From Mangrovimonas sp. ST2L15 (GTDB lineage Bacteria; Bacteroidota; Bacteroidia; Flavobacteriales; Flavobacteriaceae): a DNA stretch of 64,000 nt. Every line of letters begins with the position of its first letter. The stretch's first letter is position 1. Both the position numbers and the translations under genes were made by a program. The stretch is taken from contig NZ_LBIQ01000035.1 in the NCBI RefSeq assembly GCF_001280515.1, forward strand, positions 360,020 through 424,019. Direction: 5' to 3'. The notes under the pieces are model-generated. The model worked only from the letters and a program-made list of their open reading frames with translations, was not told where the DNA came from and ran no database searches. Of this stretch, positions 26,189 through 36,023 are shown piece by piece.

Positions 26189-27394
26189 ATGAAGCAAATT
26201 TTATTTCGAGCTGCAATAATAACAGGATTAATCACATCTTGTTCCAGTGATGATGACCAATTCGTTATTGAAGACAACCAATTACAAACACCTACAACCT
26301 ACGAATTCACAAGAAATGGTGAGTCTACCGTTTATTTTGGAGGGCAAACGACCCGGATTGCAATGGCTACCGAATTGAAATCGGCTTTGGTCGATCCTTC
26401 TAAAACAGAAGCAGATTTGGATGGTATGTTTGCTCATGTAGAAGGAGAAAGTAATTTTTCTGATGCCGATTTAAATGCTTCAGGAAAGAATATCCGTAGT
26501 AAAGTAGCTGCTTCTTACGATTATTTTTCAACCAATACCACGCTTTCAAATACAATAAAGGCCGATTTTGATACATGGATTGCAGATCAAGCCACTAACG
26601 TATTTCCTAATTGGTTAACAACAGCAACCGCGGGTAACGCTGGAAACTTACAACAAGCAGGAGGAGGATCTACCCGCTATGTGAATGCGCAAGGTTTGGA
26701 AATCAACCAAGTTGTAGCCAAAGGATTGATAGGAGGATTAATGTTGGACCAAATTGCCAATAATTATTTAAGTACGGCCATATTGGATGAAGCTTCAAAC
26801 GTTGCCGATAATAACAATGGCGTTGTTGAGGAAGGCGAGAACTTTACGACAATGGAGCATAAATGGGATGAAGCTTACGGTTACCTTTATGGGGCTGAAG
26901 CGAATCCTGCAAGTCCGGTTTTGGAAGCTGATAGCTTCTTGAATGAGTATTTGGCTGTAGTTAATAGCGATGCTGATTTTGCTGGAATTGCACAAACCGT
27001 TTTTGATGCTTTTGCATTGGGTAGAGCCGCATTGGTAGCAAAGGATTATGACCTTAGAGATACACAGGCAGATATTATTAGAACCCAATTATCAAAGGTG
27101 TTGGCTGTGAGAGCGGTTCACTATTTGCAAGGTGGAAAAGGAGCAATCGCAGATGGCGATATGGCTTTGGCATTCCACGAGTTATCAGAAGGTTTTGGTT
27201 TTTTATATAGTTTGCAATTCACAAGAGACCCTAATACAGATGCTCCTTATTTTTCACATGAAGAAGTGATGGCATATGTTACTGAACTTACATCAGGTAA
27301 TGGTTTTTGGGAAGTTTCTTCTGAAACTTTAGATACCATTTCCGCAGAAGTGGCGGCACGATTCAATTTTTCAGTAGAAGCAGCTGCCAACTAA
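26189..27394 (+). CDS. DUF4856 domain lipoprotein
   Basis: 401 residues. A lipoprotein signal (ITGLITSCSSDDD, cysteine about residue 18) is followed by a DUF4856 domain: TYEFTRNGESTVYFGGQTTRI, GLEINQVVAKGLIGGLMLDQIANNYLS, EHKWDEAYGYLYG and AFHELSEGFGFLYSLQF. The family occurs mainly in Bacteroidetes and here sits next to an imelysin gene under a putative metal-responsive promoter, so an extracytoplasmic metal-binding role is inferred. Helix-rich throughout. First gene of the operon. Confidence 0.88.
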   Translation: MKQILFRAAIITGLITSCSSDDDQFVIEDNQLQTPTTYEFTRNGESTVYFGGQTTRIAMATELKSALVDPSKTEADLDGMFAHVEGESNFSDADLNASGKNIRSKVAASYDYFSTNTTLSNTIKADFDTWIADQATNVFPNWLTTATAGNAGNLQQAGGGSTRYVNAQGLEINQVVAKGLIGGLMLDQIANNYLSTAILDEASNVADNNNGVVEEGENFTTMEHKWDEAYGYLYGAEANPASPVLEADSFLNEYLAVVNSDADFAGIAQTVFDAFALGRAALVAKDYDLRDTQADIIRTQLSKVLAVRAVHYLQGGKGAIADGDMALAFHELSEGFGFLYSLQFTRDPNTDAPYFSHEEVMAYVTELTSGNGFWEVSSETLDTISAEVAARFNFSVEAAAN

Positions 27395-27457
27395 AAAGGA
27401 TACATTTTCAGAATTACATTTTAGCTTGTTTGTTCAGGTGATTTAAATAGATATGGT

Positions 27458-28576
27458 ATGATTAAAAAGTTTTTTCTTTCTGTAATTGTTTTGGTGAGTT
27501 TGTTGGCTTGTTCAAGCTCGGATGATTCCGAAACTGGAAGTGCTACGGATTCTTTTGATAGGAGCACTTTGGTAACCAATTGGTCAAGTAATATTATCAT
27601 TCCAGCTTTTCAAGATTTGGATGATAAATTGAATACTCTAGTTGGTGTTAAGGACGAGTTTTTAACTACTCCAAACCAAGCAAATTTAGATGCTTTTCGG
27701 GTAGCTTGGATAGATGCTTATAAAGTATGGCAGTATGTTGAAATGTTCAATATTGGAAAGGCTGAGCAAGTCATGTATTATGAACAAATGAACATATTTC
27801 CAACTTCTGTAACCGATATAGAAACCAACATTGCCAATGGCACCTACGATTTAAGTCATGTCAACAATAACGATGCTGTTGGTTTTCCTGCTGTTGATTA
27901 TCTTTTATACGGTGTAGGAGCCGATGATTCAGCCATAATAGAAACCTATACAACTAACGACAATGCCAGTGGTTACAAAGCATATTTATCTGATGTGATT
28001 GATCGTATGCAACTATTAACAGGGACTGTTCTAAACGATTGGACCACGGTATACCAAGGTGTTTTTAATGCTAGTACGGGAAATACAACAACTAGTTCTG
28101 TTAACAAGCTGACAAATGATTTTATATATTATTTCGAAAAGGGTTTAAGGGCTAACAAAGTGGGAATTCCCGCCGGAGTCTTTTCTACAATGCCGTTGCC
28201 TGATAAAGTAGAGGCTTATTACCATCAAGAGATATCCAAAGAGTTGACCTTGGAAGCATTAAGAGCGACCCAAGATTTTTTCAATGGGACGGCATATGAC
28301 GGAAGCAGTATTGCCAATAGTTATAAAGCCTATTTAGATTATTTGAATGTCGTTAAAAATGGTGAAAATCTAAGTGATTTAATAAATAATCAAATTAATC
28401 TAGCCAGAAGTAAAATTCAAGTTTTGGACGGCAATTTTGTCACTCAAATCAATTCTGATAATTCCAAAATGACCGAAGCTTATGATGAGCTTCAAAAAGT
28501 AGTAGTGCTCTTAAAATTGGATATGGTACAGGCTCTAAACATCAGTGTGGATTATATTGATGCAGATGGCGATTAG
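27458..28576 (+). CDS. Imelysin family lipoprotein (M75-like, iron-regulated)
   Basis: 372 residues with a lipoprotein signal (VSLLACSSSDDSE, cysteine about residue 18). The imelysin fold is indicated by an early WIDAYKVWQYVEMFNIGKAEQ and GFPAVDYLLYG, which corresponds to the GxHxxE region of imelysins; here the His and Glu are replaced (G-F-P-A-V-D). The C-terminal repeat has LDYLNVVKNGENLSDLI. Imelysins are extracytoplasmic proteins of the EfeO/insulin-cleaving membrane protease group, usually tied to iron uptake. It follows the DUF4856 gene by 63 bp. Confidence 0.88.
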   Translation: MIKKFFLSVIVLVSLLACSSSDDSETGSATDSFDRSTLVTNWSSNIIIPAFQDLDDKLNTLVGVKDEFLTTPNQANLDAFRVAWIDAYKVWQYVEMFNIGKAEQVMYYEQMNIFPTSVTDIETNIANGTYDLSHVNNNDAVGFPAVDYLLYGVGADDSAIIETYTTNDNASGYKAYLSDVIDRMQLLTGTVLNDWTTVYQGVFNASTGNTTTSSVNKLTNDFIYYFEKGLRANKVGIPAGVFSTMPLPDKVEAYYHQEISKELTLEALRATQDFFNGTAYDGSSIANSYKAYLDYLNVVKNGENLSDLINNQINLARSKIQVLDGNFVTQINSDNSKMTEAYDELQKVVVLLKLDMVQALNISVDYIDADGD

Positions 28577-28598
28577 AAAAATTTAATATAAAGCAATG

Positions 28599-28632
28599 AA
28601 GATTCTCTAATATATTAGAGAATCTTTTTTTG
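28599..28632 (+). terminator. Strong hairpin terminator between imelysin and HTTM genes
   Basis: GATTCTCTAATA / TATTAGAGAATC is a perfect inverted repeat followed by TTTTTTT, ending five bases before the HTTM ATG at 28637. It would separate DUF4856-imelysin from HTTM-TonB in a single operon. Confidence 0.85.
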
Positions 28633-28636
28633 TTAT

Positions 28637-30007
28637 ATGAGGTTTGGTTATAGAACATATATAGGTAAACAAACATCGGCGGCCCCACTGGCTGTTTTTC
28701 GCATTTTATTTGGGTCCATGATGGTCCTAAGTATTGTGCGTTTTTGGAACAATGGATGGATAAAAAAACTATATGTTGAACCACAATTTCACTTTACCTA
28801 TTTTGGATTTGAGTGGGTTAAACCCTTAGGAGAGTTTACCTATTTGTTGTTTATTATTTGTGGTTTGTCTGCCTTGTTGGTAGCCCTAGGATACAAGTAT
28901 CGATTGGCTATTATAACCTTTTTTTTAAGTTTTACTTATATCGAGTTGATGGATAAAACTACCTATTTAAACCATTATTACTTTATAAGTATTTTGAGTT
29001 TTTTACTCATATTTTTACCAGCTAATGCCTGTACATCCATAGATGCCTATTTAAAGAAAAAAACTTATAAAAACATTCCCAGGTGGACTATTGATAGCAT
29101 CAAACTTTTATTGGGAATTGTTTATTTCTATGCCGGTTTGGCCAAACTTAATTCGGATTGGTTATTTAGGGCAATGCCGTTAAAAATTTGGCTGCCTTCA
29201 AAGTATGATTTGCCTATTTTGGGTGAAAATATCATGCAGCAAGAATGGTTTCATTTTGCTATGAGTTGGGGTGGCATGCTGTACGATCTAAGTATTCCTT
29301 TTTTATTGCTTTATAAACGCACAAGATGGATAGCCTTCGGATTTGTGGTTTTCTTCCATGTGTTTACACGCATTTTATTTCCAATAGGAATGTTCCCGTT
29401 TATAATGATAGTCTCCACCTTGATTTTCTTTGAAGCTGATTTTCATAAAAAAATCATATTGGGGATTGATAGGATAATCAATGCATTGTTCAAAAAAAAC
29501 ATAGAAACCATTACAGTTAAAGAGCATTTGAATCCAAAACACCGAGGTTTTGTTATGCCCATTATTGTTATCTTTTTTGTAATTCAATTGGTATTTCCAT
29601 TTCGTTATTTATCCTATCCCGGAGAATTGTTTTGGACCGAGGAAGGATATCGGTTTTCATGGCGTGTTATGCTCATGGAAAAGATGGGTTATACCACATT
29701 CAAAATAAAGAGTGCCCAAACTGGAGCTGTTTTTACAGTGGATAACTCTCAGTTTTTAACTCCATTTCAGGAAAAGCAGATGAGCTTCCAACCAGATTTT
29801 ATTTTGGAATATGCACATTTTCTAGGAGACCATTATTCTCAAGAAGGTGTTGAAGAAGTTCAAGTATTCGCTGAAAGTTATGTGGGGCTTAACGGTAGGC
29901 TGAGTCAGTCGTATATCGACCAAACAGTCGATTTATATCAAGAAAAAGAATCATTTAAACATAAAACGTGGATTTTACCATTTAATGATGAGATTAAAGG
30001 ATTTTAA
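28637..30007 (+). CDS. HTTM domain membrane protein (vitamin K-dependent gamma-carboxylase-like)
   Basis: 456 residues. The HTTM domain (about residues 10-290) begins SAAPLAVFRILFGSMMVLSIVRF, contains WIKKLYVEPQFHFTYFGFEWV and DKTTYLNHYYFISILSFLLIFLP, and ends in a C-terminal soluble region (about 330-456). Multiple transmembrane helices. The homologous vertebrate enzyme carboxylates glutamate; bacterial HTTM proteins have no proven activity. The gene overlaps the next TonB receptor by 23 bp and follows a terminator hairpin, which suggests regulated readthrough. Confidence 0.88.
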   Translation: MRFGYRTYIGKQTSAAPLAVFRILFGSMMVLSIVRFWNNGWIKKLYVEPQFHFTYFGFEWVKPLGEFTYLLFIICGLSALLVALGYKYRLAIITFFLSFTYIELMDKTTYLNHYYFISILSFLLIFLPANACTSIDAYLKKKTYKNIPRWTIDSIKLLLGIVYFYAGLAKLNSDWLFRAMPLKIWLPSKYDLPILGENIMQQEWFHFAMSWGGMLYDLSIPFLLLYKRTRWIAFGFVVFFHVFTRILFPIGMFPFIMIVSTLIFFEADFHKKIILGIDRIINALFKKNIETITVKEHLNPKHRGFVMPIIVIFFVIQLVFPFRYLSYPGELFWTEEGYRFSWRVMLMEKMGYTTFKIKSAQTGAVFTVDNSQFLTPFQEKQMSFQPDFILEYAHFLGDHYSQEGVEEVQVFAESYVGLNGRLSQSYIDQTVDLYQEKESFKHKTWILPFNDEIKGF

Positions 30008-32408
30008 TTTATTGGTTGCTTTATTGATCACTACAGTTATGAGTGGTCAATACAAGATTTCAGGAATTGTTACCAATTCTAGCAATCAATCGCCCTTAGG
30101 GAATGTGCAAGTATATGATAAGGCATCTGGTTTATTGGCAACCACTAATGAGCAGGGATTTTATGAATTTATAACCGAAAAAGAGTGGCTCACTTTGTCT
30201 TTTTTTGCATATGAGTATGAGGTGACTGAAATAGTTTTGGAGGTCAATGAAAACAAAACTGTGGATGTTGTTTTACAAAGTTTGGGAGGCACACTTTCTG
30301 AAGTAGAACTAACCGCTAGAAAAGCTAAGTTATTTGAATTATCTCGTTTAAAAGATGTTGAAGGAACAGCTATATATGCTGGGAAAAAGACGGAAGTCGT
30401 GTTGGTAGATCAATCATTAGCCAACTTGGCCTCTAACAATGCCCGTCAGATTTTCAGTCAGGTAGCAGGATTGAATATTTATCAAAATGATGATGCTGGA
30501 CTTCAGTTAAATGTTGGAGGTCGGGGATTGGACCCTAATAGAACAGCCAATTTCAATACTCGTCAAAATGGTTATGACATTAGTGCCGATGTCTTGGGAT
30601 ATCCAGAAAGTTATTATACCCCGGCGTCTGAGGGATTACAAGAATTACAAGTTATAAGAGGGGCGGCATCTTTGCAATACGGAACCCAGTTTGGTGGGTT
30701 GATTAACTTTAAAATGAAGGAACCCAATCCCAATAAGCCTTTGGAATTGATTACCAGAAATACTTTAGGTAGTTTTGGTCTCTACACCAATTTCACCAGT
30801 GTAAGCGGAACCTCGGATAAGTTTAGTTACTACGGTTATTTCAATTATAAAAAAGGAGATGGTTTTCGACCCTTTTCAGAGTTTGAGTCCAAAAATGTCT
30901 TTGCTCACTTGGGATATCAGTTTAATGAACAGACCAAAATTTCTGGAGAAATTACTTACTTAAGATATTTGGCACAACAAGGAGGAGGCTTAACAGATGC
31001 TATGTTTAATGCGGATCCCTATCAAAGCAATCGGGAGCGAAACTGGTTCCAGGTCGATTGGTTCTTATACAATTTGAATTTGGATCATAAGTTTTCAGAG
31101 CAAACGCATTTCACCTTTAATTTTTTCGGTCTAAATGCTTCAAGAAATGCTTTAGGGTTTAGAACTAACCGAGTAGATCAAGTAGACCCTTTCAAAGAAC
31201 GCGATCTAATAAAAGGGGATTTTAAAAATTTTGGTTTTGAAACCCGTTTATTGAGTGAATATAAACTATTAAAAAAGGATGCTACTTTCTTAATAGGAGG
31301 AAAGTTTTATAAAGCCAATAATTATCAACAACAGGGGCCGGGAAGCGATGGAATGGATCCTAATTTTAATTTTTATACAGAGGAATTCCCTAATTACCCT
31401 AGTCAATCACAGTTTGATTTACCAAATTTGAACGTGGCGGTATTTGGTGAAAATATCTTTTATCTAAATGAAAAACTATCAATAACACCAGGTTTCCGTT
31501 TTGAATACATTAGAACGCAAAGTGAAGGTTTTTACAAGAATATTAACACAGATGGAGCAGGGAATGTCATTTTTGAGGAAATAGTCCCAGACCAGAGAGA
31601 CTTTGATCGTGCTTTTGTCTTGTTTGGTTTAGGTGTCAGTTATAAGCCCACTAGTAGCCTAGAGATGTATGGAAACATATCTCAAAACTATCGATCGGTA
31701 ACCTTTTCAGATATAAATATTAATAATCCTGCTTTTATAATCAACCCAGATATTACTGATGAAAAAGGTTTTACCTCGGACTTGGGAATTCGTGGAAATG
31801 TGAAAAATATAGTTTCCTATGATTTAGGTGTTTTTGGACTTTTTTATAATGGACGAATTGGATTCAAACAAATAGAAACAGATCAAGGAATTAAAAGTGA
31901 ACGTGGTAATATAGGTGATGCAGTCATGTATGGAGTCGAATCGCTATTTGATTTTAACTTAAAACAGGTATTTGGTTTGACAAATGATTTTAGGTTAAAT
32001 TACTTTATCAACACCTCATTTATCAATTCGGAATACATTGCTTCTGAGGCAGTGGGTGTTGAAGGGAATAAAGTAGAGTTTGTGCCAGATGTTAATTTAA
32101 AAACAGGTTTAAAGTTTGGATATAAAAACCTATCCTCAAGTATTCAATATACTTATTTATCAGAACAATTTACAGATGCTACCAATTCAGTGGGTGGAAA
32201 TATAAGCGGGGTTGTAGGTCAGATTCCAAGTTACGATATTTTAGATGTGTCCTTGTCTTATACTTACAACCGATTTAAGTTGGAAACAGGAATCAATAAT
32301 TTATTGGATAACGCTTATTTTACTAGACGAGCAACTGGATATCCTGGTCCAGGAATTATTCCTTCGGCACCTAGAAATTGGTATGCCACCCTACAAATAA
32401 AAATTTAG
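29985..32408 (+). CDS. TonB-dependent outer-membrane receptor (FecA-like)
   Basis: 807 residues; start at 29985 or the adjacent ATG at 29988. Signal peptide (LLVALLITTVMSGQ), carboxypeptidase-regulatory-like domain (about 22-105), plug (about 115-235: EGTAIYAGKKTEVV, QIFSQVAGLNIYQ, VGGRGLDPNRTANFNTRQNGYD, EGLQELQVIRGAASLQYGTQFGGLINF) and barrel ending NWYATLQIKI. The plug resembles Fe(III)-dicitrate receptors. With imelysin, DUF4856 and HTTM upstream and a secreted protein downstream, an iron substrate is likely but not shown. Confidence 0.9.
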   Translation: MMRLKDFNLLVALLITTVMSGQYKISGIVTNSSNQSPLGNVQVYDKASGLLATTNEQGFYEFITEKEWLTLSFFAYEYEVTEIVLEVNENKTVDVVLQSLGGTLSEVELTARKAKLFELSRLKDVEGTAIYAGKKTEVVLVDQSLANLASNNARQIFSQVAGLNIYQNDDAGLQLNVGGRGLDPNRTANFNTRQNGYDISADVLGYPESYYTPASEGLQELQVIRGAASLQYGTQFGGLINFKMKEPNPNKPLELITRNTLGSFGLYTNFTSVSGTSDKFSYYGYFNYKKGDGFRPFSEFESKNVFAHLGYQFNEQTKISGEITYLRYLAQQGGGLTDAMFNADPYQSNRERNWFQVDWFLYNLNLDHKFSEQTHFTFNFFGLNASRNALGFRTNRVDQVDPFKERDLIKGDFKNFGFETRLLSEYKLLKKDATFLIGGKFYKANNYQQQGPGSDGMDPNFNFYTEEFPNYPSQSQFDLPNLNVAVFGENIFYLNEKLSITPGFRFEYIRTQSEGFYKNINTDGAGNVIFEEIVPDQRDFDRAFVLFGLGVSYKPTSSLEMYGNISQNYRSVTFSDININNPAFIINPDITDEKGFTSDLGIRGNVKNIVSYDLGVFGLFYNGRIGFKQIETDQGIKSERGNIGDAVMYGVESLFDFNLKQVFGLTNDFRLNYFINTSFINSEYIASEAVGVEGNKVEFVPDVNLKTGLKFGYKNLSSSIQYTYLSEQFTDATNSVGGNISGVVGQIPSYDILDVSLSYTYNRFKLETGINNLLDNAYFTRRATGYPGPGIIPSAPRNWYATLQIKI

Positions 32409-32500
32409 GAAAGAAATATTAGAGGGGTAAGAAACCAATTTATGCCTAAAATTTTGAGATTTCTTTTAAATCTTTATTTTAGTGTTTCGCTTATTGGCAT

Positions 32501-33220
32501 ATGAAGCAACTATATATTTTAGGATTATTCTGTTTTCTTTTAGCTCACCCTATATATTCCAAGGAGTGGTCATGTCTAAAAACCTATCAAAAGACTACAA
32601 ATCTGAAAGAATTAGGTCCCTCAGACTGGTTGAAAAAAGATAGAAAGCAAAACACTCTGGTTTGGGAAAAGGCGAATTTCTATAATTTAGAACATCAATT
32701 ACCTCAGGAGTATACCACCATCAAACAACGTCGTGATTTTTATGTGTGGCTCAATGAGACTTTAGTGGCAAGGGGGTATGAGATTGTTTGGCCTACTATG
32801 GCTCATTATATTTCTAAAAAATTGGCTTTGATAAAGGTATTTCCATATTCCATTTTTACCAGTAAGGATATAAAAACTTATGCAGAGATGGGGAGTGTTA
32901 CCGTCTTTAATGCTTGTTTTGATCCCGTCGATAAATTGCTGAAAGGAGAAGTTATTAAAGGAGATGAAGCGCTCTCTTGGGATCAGGACATGTTGAAAAT
33001 GGAACAATTTCAATGGTTGGGACCCATTTATAGTGAGGTGGACGAAAAGACTTTACATACCATTGAAAAAATGGCAAAAGGGAAAGGCTTTTATGGATTG
33101 ATGGTTCCTAAAGATATTCGTTTTCAAGGAGATATAACCAATGCAGATGTACGCTACCAATATGCCTTAGAAACGCTAAGGCCTCATTTTAAAAAGAAAA
33201 TTTACACTAACGAGGAATAA
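32501..33220 (+). CDS. Secreted hypothetical protein at the end of the imelysin operon
   Basis: 239 residues. A signal peptide (MKQLYILGLFCFLLAHPIYS) precedes a soluble domain with WSCLKTYQ, WLKKDRKQNTLVWEKANFYN, TTIKQRRDFYVWLNETLVARGYEIVWPTMAHYISKKL and MAKGKGFYGLMVPKDIRFQG. I do not recognise a family. It is 92 bp after the TonB receptor with no terminator between, so it probably belongs to the same transcript and process. Confidence 0.7.
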   Translation: MKQLYILGLFCFLLAHPIYSKEWSCLKTYQKTTNLKELGPSDWLKKDRKQNTLVWEKANFYNLEHQLPQEYTTIKQRRDFYVWLNETLVARGYEIVWPTMAHYISKKLALIKVFPYSIFTSKDIKTYAEMGSVTVFNACFDPVDKLLKGEVIKGDEALSWDQDMLKMEQFQWLGPIYSEVDEKTLHTIEKMAKGKGFYGLMVPKDIRFQGDITNADVRYQYALETLRPHFKKKIYTNEE

Positions 33221-33278
33221 ATATGAAACTTAACGTTCATTTATAATTTCCATGGGATTTAAAGTGAAAAAAAATATG

Positions 33279-33286
33279 TAAATTTG
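33279..33286 (+). promoter_or_regulatory. -7 box of guaB
   Basis: TAAATTTG fits TAnnTTTG and lies 26 bp before the guaB ATG; the -33 region lacks a good TTG. Confidence 0.5.
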
Positions 33287-33312
33287 CCCGCAATTATAAA
33301 CGTAATTGCAAC

Positions 33313-34785
33313 ATGACTGCACATCAAAACAAGATTCTAGGTGAAGGTTTAACCTATGATGACGTCCTTTTAGTTCCAGCTTATTCTGAAGTTCTTCCTC
33401 GCGAAGTTAGTATAGAGACTAAATTTTCAAGAAATATTACTTTAAATACCCCTATTGTTTCTGCCGCTATGGATACGGTGACAGAAAGTAGGATGGCTAT
33501 TGCTATTGCTAGGGAAGGAGGAATTGGTGTGTTGCATAAAAACATGACTATTGAACAGCAAGCCAACAAAGTAAGACGTGTTAAGCGTGCTGAAAGTGGG
33601 ATGATTATAGACCCTGTGACATTGCCTTTAAGTGCTAAGGTGGTTGATGCCAAACAAAACATGGCTGAGCATAGCATTGGAGGAATTCCTATTGTTGACG
33701 ATCAAGGGGTTTTAAAAGGAATTGTTACTAATCGCGATTTGCGTTTTGAAAGAAACAACCAACGTCCCATTGTTGAGGTCATGACTTCTGAAAACTTGGT
33801 GACGGCTGGGGAAGGTACTTCTTTGATGGATGCTGAGGTCATTTTACAAGAAAACAAAATAGAAAAACTTCCGGTTGTTGATAAGGATTTCAAATTGGTA
33901 GGCTTGATTACGTTTAGAGATATTACCAAATTGACTCAAAAACCAAAGGCTAATAAAGATCAGTTTGGTCGTTTGAGAGTAGCAGCGGCTGTAGGTGTTA
34001 CAGGTGATGCTGTTGAACGTGTTGAAGCTTTGGTTCATGCAGGAGTAGACGCGGTTATTATTGATACCGCTCACGGACATACCAAAGGTGTGGTTGCTGT
34101 ATTGAAAGAAGTAAAAACCAAATTTCCGCAATTAGATGTGGTCGTTGGAAACATTGCCACTCCAGAAGCAGCCAAGTATTTGGTTGAAGCAGGTGCTGAT
34201 GCTGTCAAAGTGGGTATAGGTCCTGGTTCTATTTGTACTACTAGAGTAGTAGCAGGGGTTGGGTTCCCTCAATTTTCTGCTGTATTGGAAGTAGCTGCAT
34301 CTATCAAAGGTTCAGGTGTTCCAGTTATTGCTGATGGTGGTATTCGTTATACAGGGGATATTCCAAAGGCCATTGCTGCTGGTGCTGATAGTGTGATGTT
34401 AGGTTCTCTATTGGCCGGAACAAAAGAATCTCCGGGTGAGACCATTATCTATGAAGGAAGAAAATTTAAATCTTACCGAGGAATGGGATCTTTGGAAGCC
34501 ATGGAGAAAGGAAGTAAAGATCGTTATTTCCAAGATGTAGAAGACGATATTAAAAAATTGGTTCCAGAAGGAATTGTTGGTCGTGTGCCATATAAAGGTG
34601 AGTTGTTTGAGAGCATTCACCAATTTGTAGGTGGTTTACGAGCTGGAATGGGTTATTGTGGTGCTAAGGATATTGAGACCTTAAAAGAAAATGGTCGTTT
34701 TGTGAAAATTACGGCATCGGGAATCAATGAAAGTCATCCACATGATGTGACCATCACTAAGGAATCACCTAATTATTCGCGATAG
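33313..34785 (+). CDS. guaB: Inosine-5'-monophosphate dehydrogenase
   Basis: 490 residues, the standard length. [18 protein letters not shown] at the start, tandem CBS domains (about 95-205), the catalytic loop [17 protein letters not shown] with the active cysteine, [22 protein letters not shown], and [10 protein letters not shown]. It oxidises IMP to XMP, the rate-limiting step to GTP. Its last 17 bases overlap the 3' end of the convergent endonuclease/phosphatase gene. Confidence 0.96.
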   Translation: MTAHQNKILGEGLTYDDVLLVPAYSEVLPREVSIETKFSRNITLNTPIVSAAMDTVTESRMAIAIAREGGIGVLHKNMTIEQQANKVRRVKRAESGMIIDPVTLPLSAKVVDAKQNMAEHSIGGIPIVDDQGVLKGIVTNRDLRFERNNQRPIVEVMTSENLVTAGEGTSLMDAEVILQENKIEKLPVVDKDFKLVGLITFRDITKLTQKPKANKDQFGRLRVAAAVGVTGDAVERVEALVHAGVDAVIIDTAHGHTKGVVAVLKEVKTKFPQLDVVVGNIATPEAAKYLVEAGADAVKVGIGPGSICTTRVVAGVGFPQFSAVLEVAASIKGSGVPVIADGGIRYTGDIPKAIAAGADSVMLGSLLAGTKESPGETIIYEGRKFKSYRGMGSLEAMEKGSKDRYFQDVEDDIKKLVPEGIVGRVPYKGELFESIHQFVGGLRAGMGYCGAKDIETLKENGRFVKITASGINESHPHDVTITKESPNYSR

Positions 34786-35851
34786 GTCTTTTTTTCCTAA
34801 GTCGTTTAATCTGATCATTAGCTTGTTTTAACTCTAATTCTGTTGGAGGTTCAGGAGTTTGTTCATGTGCCAAATTGGGTTCATAGGTTAACTCTGTGTA
34901 AAAAGGAAAATGATCAGATCCTGTTTTATCGCAAAGCATGACTTTTTTCAGTCTGAATTCGTCAGAAATGAAAAGATGGTCCAAAGGCCATCTAAAAATC
35001 ATGTTATTGGCATCATAGGAACAATAAAATCCGCGACCTTTTCTCAAATCCAGTAATTCACCTGTACGTTGGAAAAGGTTGGTGGTTTTTGACCATGCTA
35101 CATCATTAAAATCTCCCAAAACGACGACAGGTAGTTTTGAATTTCTACATTTTTCTGCCACAATCATCATTTCAGCATCCCGATCAGTTGACATGGGATT
35201 TTCTTGTGGCATGGGAGGAGTAGGATGGATGGTGTATAATTGAATCCAACTTCCATCAGGCAGTTTTACCTCACTACTCATAGAGGGGATGCTATCATTT
35301 ACCAAAAAATGGGTTTCTGGATTTTTTAATTCCAATTTAGAATAAAGCACCATACCATATGTATTGTCCAACGGAGCCTCCTTTCGGTATTTATAGTCAC
35401 TCGGTAGTTGAGAAACTATAGCATTTCGCCATTTTTTGTTGGTTTCGGTCAATAAGATGATATCAGGTTTTAAGGTGTGAATCTGTTGGTTTATGGTATC
35501 ATAGTGCTTGTTTTTTTGAAGGACATTGGCTGTGTACAGTTTTAAAACTTGATTTTTTTGAGTTTTGGAGCTGTCCTGAACTTCTAAAGAGGCTGTAGGT
35601 GTGTAAGGATATACTTTGATGCCTTGATAAATAAAACAACTTATCAATGCTCCAACAAAGACATATTCTTTCCAATCATCTATTTTAAATTTGGTAACAA
35701 AGGACACCAAGGCGATTAAGGTGAAAACCGTTAGTTGTACATGAGGAAAATCAAACATTCTAATCCACCAAGCGTCTAAAGGTAGTAAAGGCAGGCATGT
35801 CATAACAACAGCTAATGTGCCAAATGTGTATAAGAAGGATTTTAAATTCAA
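34769..35851 (-). CDS. Endonuclease/exonuclease/phosphatase (EEP) family membrane protein
   Basis: 360 residues. Three N-terminal hydrophobic helices (about 5-85) are followed by an EEP domain (about 100-325) with [26 protein letters not shown] and the terminal [11 protein letters not shown], the metal and catalytic signature of the exonuclease III-like fold. The C-terminus is lysine-rich ([18 protein letters not shown]). The substrate may be nucleic acid or phospholipid-like; the membrane anchoring with a periplasmic domain suggests the latter, as an inference. Convergent with guaB. Confidence 0.85.
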   Translation of the reverse strand: MNLKSFLYTFGTLAVVMTCLPLLPLDAWWIRMFDFPHVQLTVFTLIALVSFVTKFKIDDWKEYVFVGALISCFIYQGIKVYPYTPTASLEVQDSSKTQKNQVLKLYTANVLQKNKHYDTINQQIHTLKPDIILLTETNKKWRNAIVSQLPSDYKYRKEAPLDNTYGMVLYSKLELKNPETHFLVNDSIPSMSSEVKLPDGSWIQLYTIHPTPPMPQENPMSTDRDAEMMIVAEKCRNSKLPVVVLGDFNDVAWSKTTNLFQRTGELLDLRKGRGFYCSYDANNMIFRWPLDHLFISDEFRLKKVMLCDKTGSDHFPFYTELTYEPNLAHEQTPEPPTELELKQANDQIKRLRKKRPIANN

Positions 35852-36023
35852 TACTATACAGGATTAATTTTGCTGTAAAATACAAAATCTCGTCGATTTA
35901 ATGCCATAATATCCCATATCTCGGATTTCTTTTAAGAATCTGTTTTTTTTTAGGGGTTTAGCTTATTCTACTTTTGAGTATCAAGCATCTTTTTTATCTT
36001 TACACCTTAAAATTTCATCTTAT

